Source: Klebsiella oxytoca NBRC 105695 (GTDB lineage Bacteria; Pseudomonadota; Gammaproteobacteria; Enterobacterales; Enterobacteriaceae). Taken from it: 64,000 bases of DNA. Position numbers and translations under genes: made by a program. Each line of letters starts with the position of its first letter. Within the stretch, counting starts at the first letter, position 1. Shown piece after piece: positions 1-10,751 of the stretch. Where the stretch lies: the NCBI RefSeq assembly GCF_001598695.1, contig NZ_BCZK01000007.1, positions 186,001 to 250,000 of the forward strand, written 5' to 3'. A model generated the notes under the pieces. That model saw only the letters and a program-made list of their open reading frames with translations, did not search any database and was not told where the DNA came from.

Positions 1-66
1 GCTACGCTTAGCCGGGCTACAGGTTCACCGTCGTCTGAGGGCTGGTAGCCGGGACAGGCGCGTTAT

Positions 67-91
67 CGCCGCCTCCAGGAAGAAGGCGGCG
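67..91. terminator. Hairpin downstream of ygfZ
   Basis: An 8-bp perfect stem (CGCCGCCT at 67-74, AGGCGGCG at 84-91) with a 9-nt loop lies just past the ygfZ stop codon on the minus strand. There is no T-run after it, so it may be a factor-dependent terminator or an mRNA-stabilising hairpin. The first 66 bases hold no gene that I can see. Confidence 0.4.
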
Positions 92-103
92 GGGAATATC
101 GCT

Positions 104-1087
104 TTAACTCTCTTCCAGCGAATACGGCAGCGGCTCAATGCTCAGGCTGCCGGCATCGTCGCGCACGCGGAATACGCTGCCCGGCTCCATATCGTTATTC
201 ATCACTACCTGCACCAGCAGGCGACCATCATCCAGCTGCACGGCCGCTAAAACGGTACCGGTACGACGCCAGTTGTCACCCATCTTCATTTCCAGGTCTT
301 CCCCGGCTTCAGGCACGCGGCTGGCGGTCCCGGCCAGATACCACAGGGCGCGCTTGTTGGCACCGCGGAATTTAGCGCGGGCAACCATCTCCTGACCGGT
401 ATAGCAGCCTTTTTTGAAGCTGATGCCGCCCAGCGCCTGCAGGTTGGTGGCCTGCGGAATAAACTGCGCGCTGTTGGCGCTGTCGATGACCGGCAGGCCA
501 GCTTCAATATTCAGCGCCAGCCACTGCTGGCTATTGTTTAGCTGTGCTTCGCCGCGCAGCGCGTCGGTGATGCGGGTGGCGGTTGCCACATCGGTCACCA
601 GCAGGAAGCGCTCGGCGGGATGCTCAAACCACAGCACGCTGGTGGCACCTTCGCTGACAACCTGTTTATCGGCATTCGGCAGCTCGTTAAACAGCGGCGT
701 CAGCGCAGCGCGTGCCTGGAACCCGGCAACGCCCAGCAGCACGGATTCATCGTCGGCGGCGATGGTCACTTTAGAGAACACCGCATACTTTTTCAGTTCA
801 GTCAGCTGCGCATCGCGCAGGCTGCGGCGCTCAATCCACGCAAAACCCTCGTTGCGACGGAAAACGCGCAGATTGCTCCACATCTTGCCCTTGGCGTCAC
901 AATGCGCGGCAAGCAGATGCTGCTCGTCGGTCAGGTGGCTGACGTCAGCGGTGATCTGCCCCTGCAGATATTTCTCGCCATCCGGCCCGGTAATCGTCGC
1001 CAGCGCCCAGTCATCCAGCGTCATCAGCGTTAACGGCAGACGAGCGGAAGAGGAGGGCTGACGCGGAGGAAAAGGTGTAAAAGCCAT
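104..1087 (-). CDS. ygfZ: Folate-dependent Fe/S cluster assembly and repair protein YgfZ
   Basis: YgfZ is a cytoplasmic folate-binding protein of the GcvT-like fold. It supports iron-sulfur enzyme activity, including MiaB, and is needed under oxidative stress. The diagnostic motif KGCYTGQE, holding the family's essential cysteine, is present near residue 228, and the protein is collinear with E. coli YgfZ over its whole length. I chose the ATG at 1087 (MAFTPF) rather than the ATG at 1093, because AGGA lies 7 nt ahead of the former and only 1 nt ahead of the latter. It is divergent from sdhE across a 240-bp gap. Confidence 0.96.
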   Translation of the reverse strand: MAFTPFPPRQPSSSARLPLTLMTLDDWALATITGPDGEKYLQGQITADVSHLTDEQHLLAAHCDAKGKMWSNLRVFRRNEGFAWIERRSLRDAQLTELKKYAVFSKVTIAADDESVLLGVAGFQARAALTPLFNELPNADKQVVSEGATSVLWFEHPAERFLLVTDVATATRITDALRGEAQLNNSQQWLALNIEAGLPVIDSANSAQFIPQATNLQALGGISFKKGCYTGQEMVARAKFRGANKRALWYLAGTASRVPEAGEDLEMKMGDNWRRTGTVLAAVQLDDGRLLVQVVMNNDMEPGSVFRVRDDAGSLSIEPLPYSLEES

Positions 1088-1327
1088 AGTCATATCCTGA
1101 ATAGCTTAACGCAGAGTGTGTGACTAATGGTAAAAGAGCTATGGTGCAATGCAAGCGCTTTTGCCAGGCCATTCGTGCCCTCAAAACTGGGCGCTAACGC
1201 GAACGAAATTATCAATAACCTGATTATTTTAGAGATTTCATGGAATAGCGCTCGTGGATCTTGATATTCCAGTGAAGTCAGCGGCGAAAACGGGTTAAAC
1301 TAAGCAATATTTATAAGCAGGAAGTAA

Positions 1328-1988
<661 letters not shown>

Positions 1989-1996
1989 GCCTGGAC

Positions 1997-2518
1997 TCAG
2001 GCGAACTGCTCAGCCATTTCGCCGAGGATTTGCTCGCACCAGTTCTGAATACGCTCATCGCTCAGGTCATACTGGTTGGTTTCATCGAGCGCCAGACCAA
2101 CGAACAGCTGGCCGTCGGCGATGACCGGTTTCGGGCTGGTAAATTCATAGCCTTCGGTTGGCCAGTAGCCGATGAACTTAACCCCTTTTGTTGCCAGCTT
2201 ATCGTGCAGCATGCCGAGCGCGTCAAGGAACCATTCGCCGTAGCCTAGCTGGTCGCCCATGCCATAGAGCGCGACGATTTTACCCTGCAGATCCAGCGTA
2301 TCAAGCTGCTGCCAGACCGCCTCCCAGTCCTCCTGGATCTCGCCAAAATCCCAGGTTGGAATGCCGAGGATCAGCACATCATATTGCGTCATCAGGGCAG
2401 GGGAATCATCTTTCAGGTTATGCAGCGTCACCAGTTCAGGGCCGATGATATCGCGGATTTTTTCCGCCGCCATTTCTGTGTAGCAGGTGCTGGAGCCGTA
2501 AAAAAGACCTATGTTCAT
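1997..2518 (-). CDS. fldB: Flavodoxin FldB
   Basis: This is a long-chain flavodoxin of 173 residues, an FMN-binding electron carrier in the cytoplasm. In E. coli fldB is SoxRS-induced and not essential, unlike fldA. The N-terminal phosphate-binding loop ([12 protein letters not shown], residues 4-15) and the later [10 protein letters not shown] and [13 protein letters not shown] segments that frame the isoalloxazine ring are all present. It is convergent with ygfX, with only 8 bp between stop codons, and divergent from xerD. FldB rather than FldA is supported by synteny and by the STCYTE loop. Confidence 0.95.
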   Translation of the reverse strand: MNIGLFYGSSTCYTEMAAEKIRDIIGPELVTLHNLKDDSPALMTQYDVLILGIPTWDFGEIQEDWEAVWQQLDTLDLQGKIVALYGMGDQLGYGEWFLDALGMLHDKLATKGVKFIGYWPTEGYEFTSPKPVIADGQLFVGLALDETNQYDLSDERIQNWCEQILGEMAEQFA

Positions 2519-2603
2519 CGCGGAAACGTCTCAATTCTTGCTGTGACTTTGCGCTTAGTGTACCAGAAAGGCCGCGCCCGCCTGCAACTCGAATTATTTA
2601 GGG

Positions 2604-2609
2604 TATAAT
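2604..2609 (+). promoter_or_regulatory. Probable -10 box of the xerD-dsbC-recJ promoter
   Basis: A consensus TATAAT hexamer lies 30 bp upstream of the xerD start. The matching -35 region (CTGCAA at 2582-2587, 16-bp spacing) is weak. It is the only clear promoter-like element ahead of the compact xerD-dsbC-recJ run. Confidence 0.5.
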
Positions 2610-2639
2610 GGCGCCGTTTTAATATACAAAGAGGCCGGA

Positions 2640-3536
2640 GTGGAACAGGATCTCGCACAAATCGAGCAGTTTCTTGATGCCTTGTGGCTGGAGCGGAATC
2701 TGGCGGAAAACACGCTGAGCGCCTACCGCCGGGATCTGACGATGGTCGTGGAATGGCTGCATCATCGTGGCCTGTCGCTTGCCAGCGTCAGCGGCGAAGA
2801 TCTGCAGTCGCTGCTGGCGGAGCGGCAAACCGGCGGTTATAAAGCCACCAGCACCGCGCGCCTGCTAAGCGCCGTGCGTCGCTTCTTCCAGCATCTGTAC
2901 CGGGAAAAAATTCGCCCCGATGACCCCAGCGCGCTGCTCGCATCGCCAAAGCTGCCGCAGCGGCTGCCGAAGGATCTGAGCGAGGCGCAGGTTGAGCGCC
3001 TGCTTCAGGCCCCTTTGGTTGAACAACCGCTGGAACTGCGTGATAAAGCGATGCTGGAAGTGCTGTACGCCACCGGTCTGCGCGTTTCTGAACTGGTGGG
3101 CCTGACCATGAGCGATATCAGCCTGCGTCAGGGCGTGCTGCGCGTGATCGGTAAAGGAAATAAAGAACGTCTGGTGCCGTTAGGCGAAGAGGCGGTACTG
3201 TGGGTTGAGAATTACCTGGAGTACGGGCGTCCCTGGCTGCTGAACGGCGTGGCTTCCGATGTGCTTTTTCCCAGCCAGCGCGCGCAGCAGATGACGCGCC
3301 AGACGTTCTGGCATCGAATTAAGCACTATGCCGTACTGGCGGGAATTGACAGCGAAAAGCTCTCTCCGCACGTGCTGCGCCATGCGTTCGCTACCCATTT
3401 ACTTAATCACGGCGCCGACTTACGCGTGGTGCAGATGCTGTTAGGACACAGCGATCTCTCCACGACGCAGATCTATACCCACGTGGCGACCGAGCGTCTG
3501 CGACAACTCCATCAACAGCATCACCCGCGTGCGTGA
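2640..3536 (+). CDS. xerD: Site-specific tyrosine recombinase XerD
   Basis: XerD works with XerC and FtsK to resolve chromosome dimers at dif and plasmid multimers at cer/psi sites. The 298-residue protein has the N-terminal core-binding domain (about 1-105) and the C-terminal catalytic domain. The full catalytic set is visible: R148, K172, H244, R247, H270 and nucleophile Y279. The start is a GTG at 2640 preceded by GAGG, as in E. coli. dsbC follows after 22 bp and recJ after that, the conserved enteric operon. Confidence 0.98.
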   Translation: MEQDLAQIEQFLDALWLERNLAENTLSAYRRDLTMVVEWLHHRGLSLASVSGEDLQSLLAERQTGGYKATSTARLLSAVRRFFQHLYREKIRPDDPSALLASPKLPQRLPKDLSEAQVERLLQAPLVEQPLELRDKAMLEVLYATGLRVSELVGLTMSDISLRQGVLRVIGKGNKERLVPLGEEAVLWVENYLEYGRPWLLNGVASDVLFPSQRAQQMTRQTFWHRIKHYAVLAGIDSEKLSPHVLRHAFATHLLNHGADLRVVQMLLGHSDLSTTQIYTHVATERLRQLHQQHHPRA

Positions 3537-3558
3537 GTGCTGAAAAAAAGGACTGAGT

Positions 3559-4272
3559 ATGAAAAAAGGTTTACTGATGTTCACTCTGCTGGCGACCACC
3601 TTATCCGGTGCGGCGCATGCCGATAGCGCGGCGATCAAGCAACTGCTGGCGAAGCTTGGCGTGCAGAGCTCGGACGTGCGGCCTTCGCCGGTCAAAGGCA
3701 TCAGCACCGTGTTGACGGACAGCGGCGTGCTGTACGTCACCGATGATGGTAAACACATTATCCAGGGGCCGATGTACGATGTCAGCGGCGCGCAGCCGGT
3801 AAACGTTACCAATGCGCTGCTGGGGGGGAAGCTAAACGCCCTGGAAAAAGAGATGATCGTCTACAAAGCGCCGCAGGAAAAACATGTCATCACCGTCTTC
3901 ACCGATATTACCTGCGGTTATTGCCACAAGCTGCATGAGCAGATGAGCGACTATAACGCGCTGGGGATTACCGTGCGCTATCTGGCCTTCCCGCGCCAGG
4001 GGCTGCAAAGCGAAGCCGAGCAGAATATGAAGGCTATCTGGTGCGCCAAAGATCGCAACAAAGCGCTGGATAACGCGATGAGCGGCAAAGGCGTGCAGCC
4101 AGCGAGCTGCGATGTTGATATCGCTAAACACTACACGCTCGGCGTGCAGCTTGGCGTTAACGGCACGCCGGCGATGGTACTGAGCGACGGTACGCTGATG
4201 CCTGGCTATCGCGATCCTAAAGACCTGAAAGCGCTCCTTGATGAGCATCAAAAACAGATAAGCGGTAACTGA
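3559..4272 (+). CDS. dsbC: Periplasmic thiol:disulfide isomerase DsbC
   Basis: DsbC is the homodimeric periplasmic isomerase that corrects wrong disulfides and is kept reduced by DsbD. A signal peptide ends at AHA-D (residues 19-21), followed by the dimerisation domain and a thioredoxin domain with the active-site CGYC at residues 119-122. A second, structural cysteine pair is seen at C162 and C184. AGGA precedes the ATG by 6 nt. The length of 237 is close to the E. coli precursor (236). Confidence 0.97.
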   Translation: MKKGLLMFTLLATTLSGAAHADSAAIKQLLAKLGVQSSDVRPSPVKGISTVLTDSGVLYVTDDGKHIIQGPMYDVSGAQPVNVTNALLGGKLNALEKEMIVYKAPQEKHVITVFTDITCGYCHKLHEQMSDYNALGITVRYLAFPRQGLQSEAEQNMKAIWCAKDRNKALDNAMSGKGVQPASCDVDIAKHYTLGVQLGVNGTPAMVLSDGTLMPGYRDPKDLKALLDEHQKQISGN

Positions 4273-4277
4273 TTCGC

Positions 4278-6011
4278 GTGAAACAACAGATACAACTACG
4301 CCGCCGCGAGGCGGCTGACGGCGTCGATTTACCTGACGATCTCCCTCCGCTGCTGCAGCGGCTGTACGCCAGCCGCGGCGTGCGTAGCGCGCAGGAGCTG
4401 GAACGCGGTGTAAAAGGTATGCTGCCATGGTCGCAGCTGACCGGCGTCGAAAAAGCGGTAGAGATGCTCTACGGCGCATTTAAGCAGGAGCTGCACATTG
4501 TGGTGGTCGGCGATTTTGACGCCGACGGCGCTACCAGTACTGCGCTTAGCGTTCTGGCCCTGCGGGGGCTGGGCTACGGCAACGTCTCGTACCTGGTGCC
4601 AAACCGTTTTGAGGATGGCTATGGCCTGAGTCCGGAAGTGGTCGATCAGGCTCACGCCCGCGGCGCGCAGATGATAATGACCGTGGATAACGGCATTTCC
4701 TCCCACGCCGGCGTCGAGCGCGCCCATGCGCTGGGTATTCCGGTGCTGGTGACCGATCACCATCTGCCGGGGGATACGCTGCCTGCCGCCGAAGCGATTA
4801 TTAACCCGAACCTGCGGGACTGCGAGTTCCCGTCAAAATCGCTGGCCGGGGTTGGCGTGGCCTTTTATCTGATGCTGGCGCTGCGCACTTTTCTGCGTGA
4901 TAAAGGTTGGTTTGATGAGCGCGGCATTGCGCCGCCGAATCTGGCGGATTTACTCGATCTGGTGGCGCTTGGCACCGTGGCGGACGTCGTACCGCTGGAT
5001 GCCAACAACCGTATTCTGACCTGGCAGGGGCTGAGCCGCATTCGGGCAGGTAAATGCCGTCCGGGCATCAAGGCGCTGCTGGAAATCGCCAACCGCGATC
5101 CGCAAAAGCTGGCGGCAAGCGATCTCGGCTTCGCGCTTGGCCCGCGCCTTAATGCGGCTGGGCGGCTGGACGACATGTCCGTCGGCGTGGCGCTGCTGCT
5201 GTGCGACAACACCGGCGAAGCGCGGGTGCTGGCCAATGAGCTGGACGCGTTAAACCAGACGCGTAAAGAGATAGAACAGGGGATGCAGGCGGAAGCGCTG
5301 ACCCTGTGTGAAAAGCTGGAACGCAGCAGCGAGACGCTGCCCGGCGGCCTGGCGATGTACCACCCGCAGTGGCATCAGGGCGTCGTCGGCATTCTGGCCT
5401 CGCGTATTAAAGAGCGCTTCCATCGCCCGGTTATCGCCTTTGCGCCCACCGGTGACGGTACGCTCAAAGGCTCAGGTCGGTCGATTCAGGGGCTGCATAT
5501 GCGCGATGCGCTGGAGCGTCTGGATACCCTCTATCCCGGGCTGATTCTGAAGTTCGGTGGTCATGCCATGGCGGCGGGTTTGTCGTTAGAAGAGGCGCGT
5601 TTTGAGGAGTTTCAGCAGCGTTTCGGCGAACTGGTGACCGAGTGGCTCGATCCTGCGCTACTGCAGGGCGAAGTGGTCTCCGACGGCCCGCTGGCGGCGG
5701 CAGAGATGAGCATGGAGGTCGCACAAATGCTGCGCGACGCCGGGCCATGGGGGCAGATGTTCCCTGAGCCGCTGTTCGATGGCCGTTTTCGTCTGCTACA
5801 ACAGCGTCTGGTCGGCGAGCGTCACCTGAAGGTGATGGTTGAGCCGGTCGGCGGCGGCCCGCTGCTGGACGGTATTGCGTTCAATGTGGATACTTCCATT
5901 TGGCCGGATAACGGCGTTCGCGAAGTTCAGCTTGCCTATAAGCTGGATATCAATGAGTTCCGCGGCAACCGCAGCCTGCAGCTGATCATTGACCACCTCT
6001 GGCCAAATTGA
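4278..6011 (+). CDS. recJ: Single-strand-specific 5'-3' exonuclease RecJ
   Basis: RecJ degrades single-stranded DNA 5' to 3' in RecF-pathway recombination, mismatch repair and base-excision repair. The DHH phosphoesterase motifs are clear: VVGDFDADGATST near residues 74-86, then TVDNGISSH and VTDHHLPGD, with the DHHA1 domain (GFALGPRLNAAGRLDDM, and KFGGHAMAAG) further on. At 577 residues it equals the E. coli protein. It starts at a GTG 5 bp after the dsbC stop, so expression probably depends on translation of dsbC. Confidence 0.97.
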   Translation: MKQQIQLRRREAADGVDLPDDLPPLLQRLYASRGVRSAQELERGVKGMLPWSQLTGVEKAVEMLYGAFKQELHIVVVGDFDADGATSTALSVLALRGLGYGNVSYLVPNRFEDGYGLSPEVVDQAHARGAQMIMTVDNGISSHAGVERAHALGIPVLVTDHHLPGDTLPAAEAIINPNLRDCEFPSKSLAGVGVAFYLMLALRTFLRDKGWFDERGIAPPNLADLLDLVALGTVADVVPLDANNRILTWQGLSRIRAGKCRPGIKALLEIANRDPQKLAASDLGFALGPRLNAAGRLDDMSVGVALLLCDNTGEARVLANELDALNQTRKEIEQGMQAEALTLCEKLERSSETLPGGLAMYHPQWHQGVVGILASRIKERFHRPVIAFAPTGDGTLKGSGRSIQGLHMRDALERLDTLYPGLILKFGGHAMAAGLSLEEARFEEFQQRFGELVTEWLDPALLQGEVVSDGPLAAAEMSMEVAQMLRDAGPWGQMFPEPLFDGRFRLLQQRLVGERHLKVMVEPVGGGPLLDGIAFNVDTSIWPDNGVREVQLAYKLDINEFRGNRSLQLIIDHLWPN

Positions 6012-6096
6012 GAACAGTATATTAATGAGAGCGCGAATCCGGTAGAATTCCGCTCTTATCACCGCATTTTGACGAATCCATTAAAAGAAACCGACC

Positions 6097-7195
6097 ATGT
6101 TTGAAATAAATCCGGTAAAAAACCGTATTCAGGACCTCACGGAGCGCTCGGACGTTCTTAGGGGGTATCTTTGACTACGATGCTAAGAAAGAGCGTCTTG
6201 AAGAAGTAAACGCCGAGCTGGAGCAGCCTGACGTCTGGAACGAACCAGAACGTGCGCAGGCGCTGGGCAAAGAGCGTTCCTCGCTGGAAGCCATCGTTGA
6301 TACGCTGGATCAGATGTCTCAGGGGCTGGAGGATGTTTCCGGTCTGCTGGAGCTGGCCGTTGAAGCCGACGACGAAGAGACCTTTAACGAAGCCGTTGCT
6401 GAGCTTGATGTGCTGGAAGAGAAGCTGGCGCAGCTTGAGTTCCGCCGCATGTTCTCCGGTGAATACGACAGCGCCGATTGCTACCTCGACATCCAGGCCG
6501 GTTCCGGCGGTACGGAAGCGCAGGACTGGGCGAGCATGCTGATGCGCATGTATCTGCGCTGGGCCGAAGCGCGCGGCTTCAAGACCGAGATCATCGAAGA
6601 GTCTGAAGGCGAAGTGGCGGGCATTAAGTCCGTGACCATCAAGATTATTGGCGACTACGCTTACGGCTGGCTGCGTACCGAAACCGGCGTTCATCGTCTG
6701 GTACGTAAGAGCCCGTTCGATTCCGGCGGCCGCCGCCATACCTCTTTCAGCTCCGCGTTCGTTTATCCGGAAGTGGATGACGACATTGATATCGAAATCA
6801 ACCCGGCGGATCTGCGCATTGACGTTTATCGCGCATCCGGCGCGGGCGGTCAGCACGTTAACCGTACGGAATCCGCGGTGCGTATCACCCATATTCCGAC
6901 CGGCTTAGTGACCCAGTGCCAGAACGACCGTTCACAGCACAAGAACAAAGACCAGGCCATGAAGCAGATGAAAGCGAAGCTTTATGAGCTGGAAATGCAG
7001 AAGAAAAATGCCGAGAAGCAGGCGATGGAAGATACCAAATCCGACATCGGCTGGGGCAGCCAGATCCGTTCTTACGTGCTGGATGACTCCCGCATTAAAG
7101 ATCTGCGTACCGGGGTGGAAACCCGCAACACTCAGGCGGTGCTGGACGGCAGCCTGGATCAATTTATCGAAGCAAGTTTGAAAGCAGGGTTATGA
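6097..7195 (+). CDS. prfB: Peptide chain release factor 2 (programmed +1 frameshift)
   Basis: RF2 reads UGA and UAA stop codons. Frame 0 starts at the ATG at 6097 and stops after 25 codons at an in-frame TGA (6172-6174). The slippery stretch AGGGGGTATCTTTGAC at 6160-6175 carries the internal Shine-Dalgarno-like AGGGGG and the CTT-TGA shift site. A +1 shift resumes at GAC 6173 and runs to TGA 7193-7195, giving a 365-residue protein, the E. coli length. The SPF stop-recognition tripeptide and the GGQ motif (GAGGQHVNR) are present. Residue 246, just before GGQ, is Ala rather than the Thr of E. coli K-12. lysS follows after 9 bp. Confidence 0.98.
6160..6175 (+). promoter_or_regulatory. Autoregulatory +1 frameshift site of prfB
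   Basis: The segment contains AGGGGG three bases before CTT, followed by a TGA stop and C. This is the known RF2 feedback element: low RF2 slows termination at UGA-C and allows the ribosome to slip from CUU to UUU. All parts match the classical E. coli site. Confidence 0.95.
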
Positions 7196-7204
7196 GGAAC
7201 CAAC

Positions 7205-8722
7205 ATGTCTGAACAACAAGCACAGGGCGCTGACGCGGCAATTGACCTTAATAATGAACTGAAAGCCCGTCGTGAGAAGCTGGCTGCGCTGCGTGAGCAG
7301 GGTATCCCGTTCCCGAATGATTTCCGTCGTGACCACACCTCTGACCAACTGCACGCTGAATTCGATGCCAAAGAAAACGAAGAGCTGGAAGCGCTGAACG
7401 TTGAAGTCGCCGTTGCTGGCCGCATGATGACCCGCCGTATCATGGGTAAAGCCTCCTTCGTTACGCTGCAGGACGTTGGCGGCCGCATTCAGCTGTACGT
7501 CGCCCGCGACGATCTGGCGGAAGGCGTCTACAACGAGCAGTTCAAAAAATGGGACCTCGGGGACATCATCGCGGCGCGCGGTAAGCTGTTCAAAACCAAG
7601 ACCGGTGAACTCTCCATCCATTGCACCGAGCTGCGCCTGCTGACCAAAGCCCTGCGCCCGCTGCCGGACAAATTCCACGGCCTGCAGGATCAGGAAGCGC
7701 GCTATCGTCAGCGCTACCTGGATCTGATCTCCAACGATGAATCGCGCAACACCTTTAAAGTGCGTTCGCAGATCCTGGCCGGCATCCGCCAGTTCATGGT
7801 CGGCCGCGGCTTTATGGAAGTGGAAACCCCGATGATGCAGGTGATCCCCGGTGGCGCTTCCGCCCGTCCGTTCATCACCCATCACAACGCGCTGGATCTG
7901 GATATGTACCTGCGCATCGCGCCGGAACTGTACCTGAAGCGTCTGGTGGTTGGCGGCTTCGAGCGCGTGTTCGAAATCAACCGTAACTTCCGTAACGAAG
8001 GTATCTCCGTTCGTCATAACCCAGAGTTCACCATGATGGAACTCTATATGGCCTATGCGGACTATAAAGACCTGATCGAGCTGACCGAATCCCTGTTCCG
8101 CACCCTGGCGCAGGACGTTCTCGGCCATACCGAAGTGCCTTACGGCGATCAGACCTTTGATTTCGGCAAGCCGTTTGAAAAACTGACGATGCGCGAAGCG
8201 ATCAAGAAGTACCGTCCGGAAACCGAGATGGCCGATCTGGATAACTTCGATTCTGCAAAAGCCATTGCGGAAAGCATCGGCATTCACGTTGAGAAGAGCT
8301 GGGGTCTGGGCCGCATCGTGACCGAGATCTTCGAAGAAGTGGCGGAAGCGCACCTGATTCAGCCAACCTTCATCACCGAATATCCGGCAGAAGTCTCTCC
8401 GCTGGCGCGTCGTAACGACGAGAACCCGGAAATCACCGATCGTTTTGAATTCTTCATCGGCGGGCGTGAAATCGGTAACGGCTTTAGCGAGCTGAACGAT
8501 GCGGAAGACCAGGCGCAGCGTTTCCTCGATCAGGTTAACGCGAAAGCTGCCGGTGACGACGAAGCCATGTTTTATGACGAAGACTACGTCACCGCGCTGG
8601 AGCACGGCCTGCCGCCGACCGCAGGTCTCGGTATTGGTATCGACCGTATGGTGATGCTGTTTACCAACAGCCACACTATCCGCGACGTGATCCTGTTCCC
8701 GGCGATGCGTCCGGTAAAATAA
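7205..8722 (+). CDS. lysS: Lysyl-tRNA synthetase, class II
   Basis: LysS charges tRNA-Lys with lysine in the cytoplasm. The 505-residue protein has an N-terminal OB-fold anticodon-binding domain (about 1-180) and a class II catalytic core. Motif 2 ([11 protein letters not shown]) and motif 3 ([11 protein letters not shown] near residue 480) are intact. AGGAA precedes the ATG by 5 nt. It lies 9 bp behind prfB, the usual two-gene unit, and ends 85 bp before a strong hairpin terminator. The constitutive lysS is favoured over the heat-inducible paralogue lysU because of its position behind prfB. Confidence 0.98.
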   Translation: MSEQQAQGADAAIDLNNELKARREKLAALREQGIPFPNDFRRDHTSDQLHAEFDAKENEELEALNVEVAVAGRMMTRRIMGKASFVTLQDVGGRIQLYVARDDLAEGVYNEQFKKWDLGDIIAARGKLFKTKTGELSIHCTELRLLTKALRPLPDKFHGLQDQEARYRQRYLDLISNDESRNTFKVRSQILAGIRQFMVGRGFMEVETPMMQVIPGGASARPFITHHNALDLDMYLRIAPELYLKRLVVGGFERVFEINRNFRNEGISVRHNPEFTMMELYMAYADYKDLIELTESLFRTLAQDVLGHTEVPYGDQTFDFGKPFEKLTMREAIKKYRPETEMADLDNFDSAKAIAESIGIHVEKSWGLGRIVTEIFEEVAEAHLIQPTFITEYPAEVSPLARRNDENPEITDRFEFFIGGREIGNGFSELNDAEDQAQRFLDQVNAKAAGDDEAMFYDEDYVTALEHGLPPTAGLGIGIDRMVMLFTNSHTIRDVILFPAMRPVK

Positions 8723-8807
8723 GTTCTGAACCCTGAATCATTCGAGTTGCATGAAAGCCAACGCACATGCAACCTGAAGTATGGCGGGTAGACTGTAATA
8801 AACGAAA

Positions 8808-8830
8808 CCCCAGCGCTGCTGGGGTTTTTT
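8808..8830. terminator. Intrinsic terminator between lysS and idi
   Basis: A 7-bp GC-rich stem (CCCCAGC at 8808-8814, GCTGGGG at 8818-8824) with a 3-nt loop is followed by six T residues on the plus strand. The T-run overlaps the idi stop codon. On the minus strand the hairpin is followed by TTTCGTTTATT, so it may serve both convergent genes. Confidence 0.85.
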
Positions 8831-9377
8831 ATGCCTGGCGGCTAAAGCTTATTAAGGCATTACGCGCATTATCATCCGCAGCCTGCATGACCATCCACGG
8901 GCTAAAAGCCCAGGGCGTCGCGCGAATTGCGCTTAAAACATCCTCAAGATGGCTCCACTGAAAATCCATCACTTCGTCAGGATTTATCCGTAACGCGCTG
9001 GCTACTCGTGCCGCATAGACCGGACAGACCTCGTTTTCGACAATGCCATTCGGCGCGACGGCCCGGTAACGGAACCCCGGAAAGACCGGGACGATACGGG
9101 TTATCTCGACGCCGAGCTCAAAGCGGCAGCGGCGCTCAACGGCCTGTTCAAAGGTTTCGCCGGTTTGCGGATGCCCGCAGACTGAGTTCGTCCATACGCC
9201 TGGCCAGGCTTTTTTGCCCAGCGAGCGGCGCGTGACCAGCAGTTGGCCTTGTTCATTGAACAGCCAGCTGGAAAACGCGAGATGCAGAGGGGTATTGAGG
9301 GTGTGGGCGGCATACTTCTCCAGCATACCTGTAGGCTTATCTTGCTCGTCCAGCAAAATGACATGTTCCCCGGCCAT
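8829..9377 (-). CDS. idi: Isopentenyl-diphosphate delta-isomerase, type I
   Basis: Idi interconverts isopentenyl and dimethylallyl diphosphate in isoprenoid synthesis and uses a divalent metal. The Nudix-like fold residues are visible with the chosen start: H25 and H32 (metal), C67 in CGHP, H69, and E114/E116 in ENEVCP. The frame is open further upstream, but the ATG at 9377 follows AGGAG by 5 nt and gives 182 residues, the E. coli length, so it is preferred. The gene is separate from the upstream DUF554 gene by a terminator. Confidence 0.95.
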   Translation of the reverse strand: MAGEHVILLDEQDKPTGMLEKYAAHTLNTPLHLAFSSWLFNEQGQLLVTRRSLGKKAWPGVWTNSVCGHPQTGETFEQAVERRCRFELGVEITRIVPVFPGFRYRAVAPNGIVENEVCPVYAARVASALRINPDEVMDFQWSHLEDVLSAIRATPWAFSPWMVMQAADDNARNALISFSRQA

Positions 9378-9397
9378 GACAACTCCTGAAATAGAAA

Positions 9398-9425
9398 ATG
9401 ACCCGGCACAAACCCGCCGGGTCAT
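9398..9425 (-). terminator. Intrinsic terminator of the decarboxylase-DUF554 operon
   Basis: A perfect 10-bp stem (ATGACCCGGC at 9398-9407 and its complement at 9416-9425) with an 8-nt loop sits 4 bp past the DUF554 stop codon. On the minus strand it is followed by TTTTCTATTTC, fitting an intrinsic terminator that isolates idi from the upstream operon. Confidence 0.85.
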
Positions 9426-9429
9426 GTAC

Positions 9430-10146
9430 TCAGGCCACTAGGGTAGCCCATAAATGGGACAAAGGCATTACCAAAACAAGCCCTGGCAACATGTTGGCTA
9501 CCGGAAAGAGCTTAATGTTACAGATACGCAACCCGGTCGCCACCATCAGCAGCCCGCCGGCGCAGGAGAAATCCGCCATCATATCAGGCGAGATCGACGG
9601 CAGAATAACCACCGCCAGCATCGCCAGCGCCACCTGAATAATGACCTGCGGGATAGCAATGGTCATCACCGCGTAGCCCAGCAGCGTCGCGAAAATCCCG
9701 GCGGTAAATAGATCGAGAATCGTTTTGATATACAGAATTGACGGATCGCCGCTCATGCCTTCGGTCATCGCGCCGAAAATACCGGTGCCGCTGGCGCAAA
9801 ACAGAACCAGGATGGCGACAAATTTCTCGGTAAACTCTTCATGGCCGAGGCCATTGACCGGTGGCAGCACTTTGTTGATCAAACCGCGGGTGGAACCTGC
9901 GGCTTTACCGATGCCCTTTTCCAGATGCAGCAGTTCGCCGAGGATGGCGCCAATCACCATTGCCAGCACGACGGCGGGCATATATTTAACTTTGAGCACC
10001 AGCGTAATACCAAGACCAACGGAGCACAGGCCGAAGGTCATCGGCAGCGCCGTTTTGACGCGCTCGGGGAGCTTGCCGCCCGCCACAGCGCCGATGAGTC
10101 CGCCGATAATCACGGCGGCTCCGTTTACATATGGGCCGATTAACAT
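9430..10146 (-). CDS. DUF554 family membrane protein (YqgA-like)
   Basis: This 238-residue protein is almost entirely hydrophobic, with about six to seven membrane segments, and matches the DUF554/YqgA family end to end. Conserved family stretches are visible: [29 protein letters not shown] and [10 protein letters not shown]. The function of the family is unknown; a transporter-like role is possible. It starts 14 bp after the stop of the UbiX-like gene, so here it is the third gene of the decarboxylase operon. That position suggests it may move the aromatic substrate or product, which is inference only. Confidence 0.85.
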   Translation of the reverse strand: MLIGPYVNGAAVIIGGLIGAVAGGKLPERVKTALPMTFGLCSVGLGITLVLKVKYMPAVVLAMVIGAILGELLHLEKGIGKAAGSTRGLINKVLPPVNGLGHEEFTEKFVAILVLFCASGTGIFGAMTEGMSGDPSILYIKTILDLFTAGIFATLLGYAVMTIAIPQVIIQVALAMLAVVILPSISPDMMADFSCAGGLLMVATGLRICNIKLFPVANMLPGLVLVMPLSHLWATLVA

Positions 10147-10160
10147 TGAATAATTTCCGG

Positions 10161-10739
10161 TTAATTAAAACATAGCTCGCCTTCACCCCAGCGGGGGATG
10201 TTGTTGACCTGCAGGTCAAACAGATCGAGCGCGCGATTGACGCTATGGGTAACGATGTCGTCCGCCGTTTGCGGACGCTGGTAAAGCGCCGGGACCGGCG
10301 GAAAGATAATTCCGCCCATTTCGGTTACGGCGGCCATATTGCGGATGTGGCCGAGGTTCAGCGGCGTTTCCCGGGCCAGCAGCACCAGGCGGCGACGTTC
10401 TTTCAGCACCACGTCTGCCGCGCGGGTGAGCAGGTTGTCGGTCAGGCAGTGGGCGATGGCGCCTAAAGAACGCATTGAACACGGCGCGACCAGCATCCCC
10501 AGCGTTTTAAATGAACCGCTGGAGATAGCTGCGCCAAGATTGGCGATGGGATGCACCACGTCGGCCAGCGCCATCACCTCGTCCAGGCGGTAATCCGTCT
10601 CCAGCTCGCAGGTTTTTTCCGCGCCTTTAGAGACGACCAGGTGGACTTCAACGGGATGCGGGCGCAGTAGCTCCAGCGCCTTAACGCCGTACTGAAACCC
10701 GGATGCGCCGCTGATACCAATGATGATGCGTGCCGTCAT
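10161..10739 (-). CDS. UbiX-family flavin prenyltransferase (BsdB/EcdB-like)
   Basis: UbiX-type proteins make prenylated FMN, the cofactor that UbiD-type decarboxylases need. The 192-residue protein shows the N-terminal flavin loop [11 protein letters not shown] (residues 8-18) and the family core [12 protein letters not shown] and [15 protein letters not shown], followed by the prenyl-phosphate region ARETPLN. AAGGAG lies 7 nt before the ATG. It lies 12 bp behind the UbiD-type gene, so it is the dedicated cofactor supplier rather than the housekeeping ubiX. Confidence 0.92.
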   Translation of the reverse strand: MTARIIIGISGASGFQYGVKALELLRPHPVEVHLVVSKGAEKTCELETDYRLDEVMALADVVHPIANLGAAISSGSFKTLGMLVAPCSMRSLGAIAHCLTDNLLTRAADVVLKERRRLVLLARETPLNLGHIRNMAAVTEMGGIIFPPVPALYQRPQTADDIVTHSVNRALDLFDLQVNNIPRWGEGELCFN

Positions 10740-10751
10740 GAGGTTCTCCTT

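Noticed and set aside
1..66. A REP-like palindromic unit at the left end
   Set aside because: The segment has CCGGGCTAC and GTAGCCGGG words typical of such repeats, but they do not form a clean dyad, and the unit is cut by the window edge.
6158..6892. A 244-codon open frame antisense to prfB
   Set aside because: It lies wholly opposite the real prfB coding sequence and has no ribosome site or family likeness.
7190..8674. A 494-codon open frame antisense to lysS
   Set aside because: It is the complement of a highly conserved, codon-biased gene. The translation is rich in H, Q, R and V with no recognisable domain, as expected of a shadow frame.
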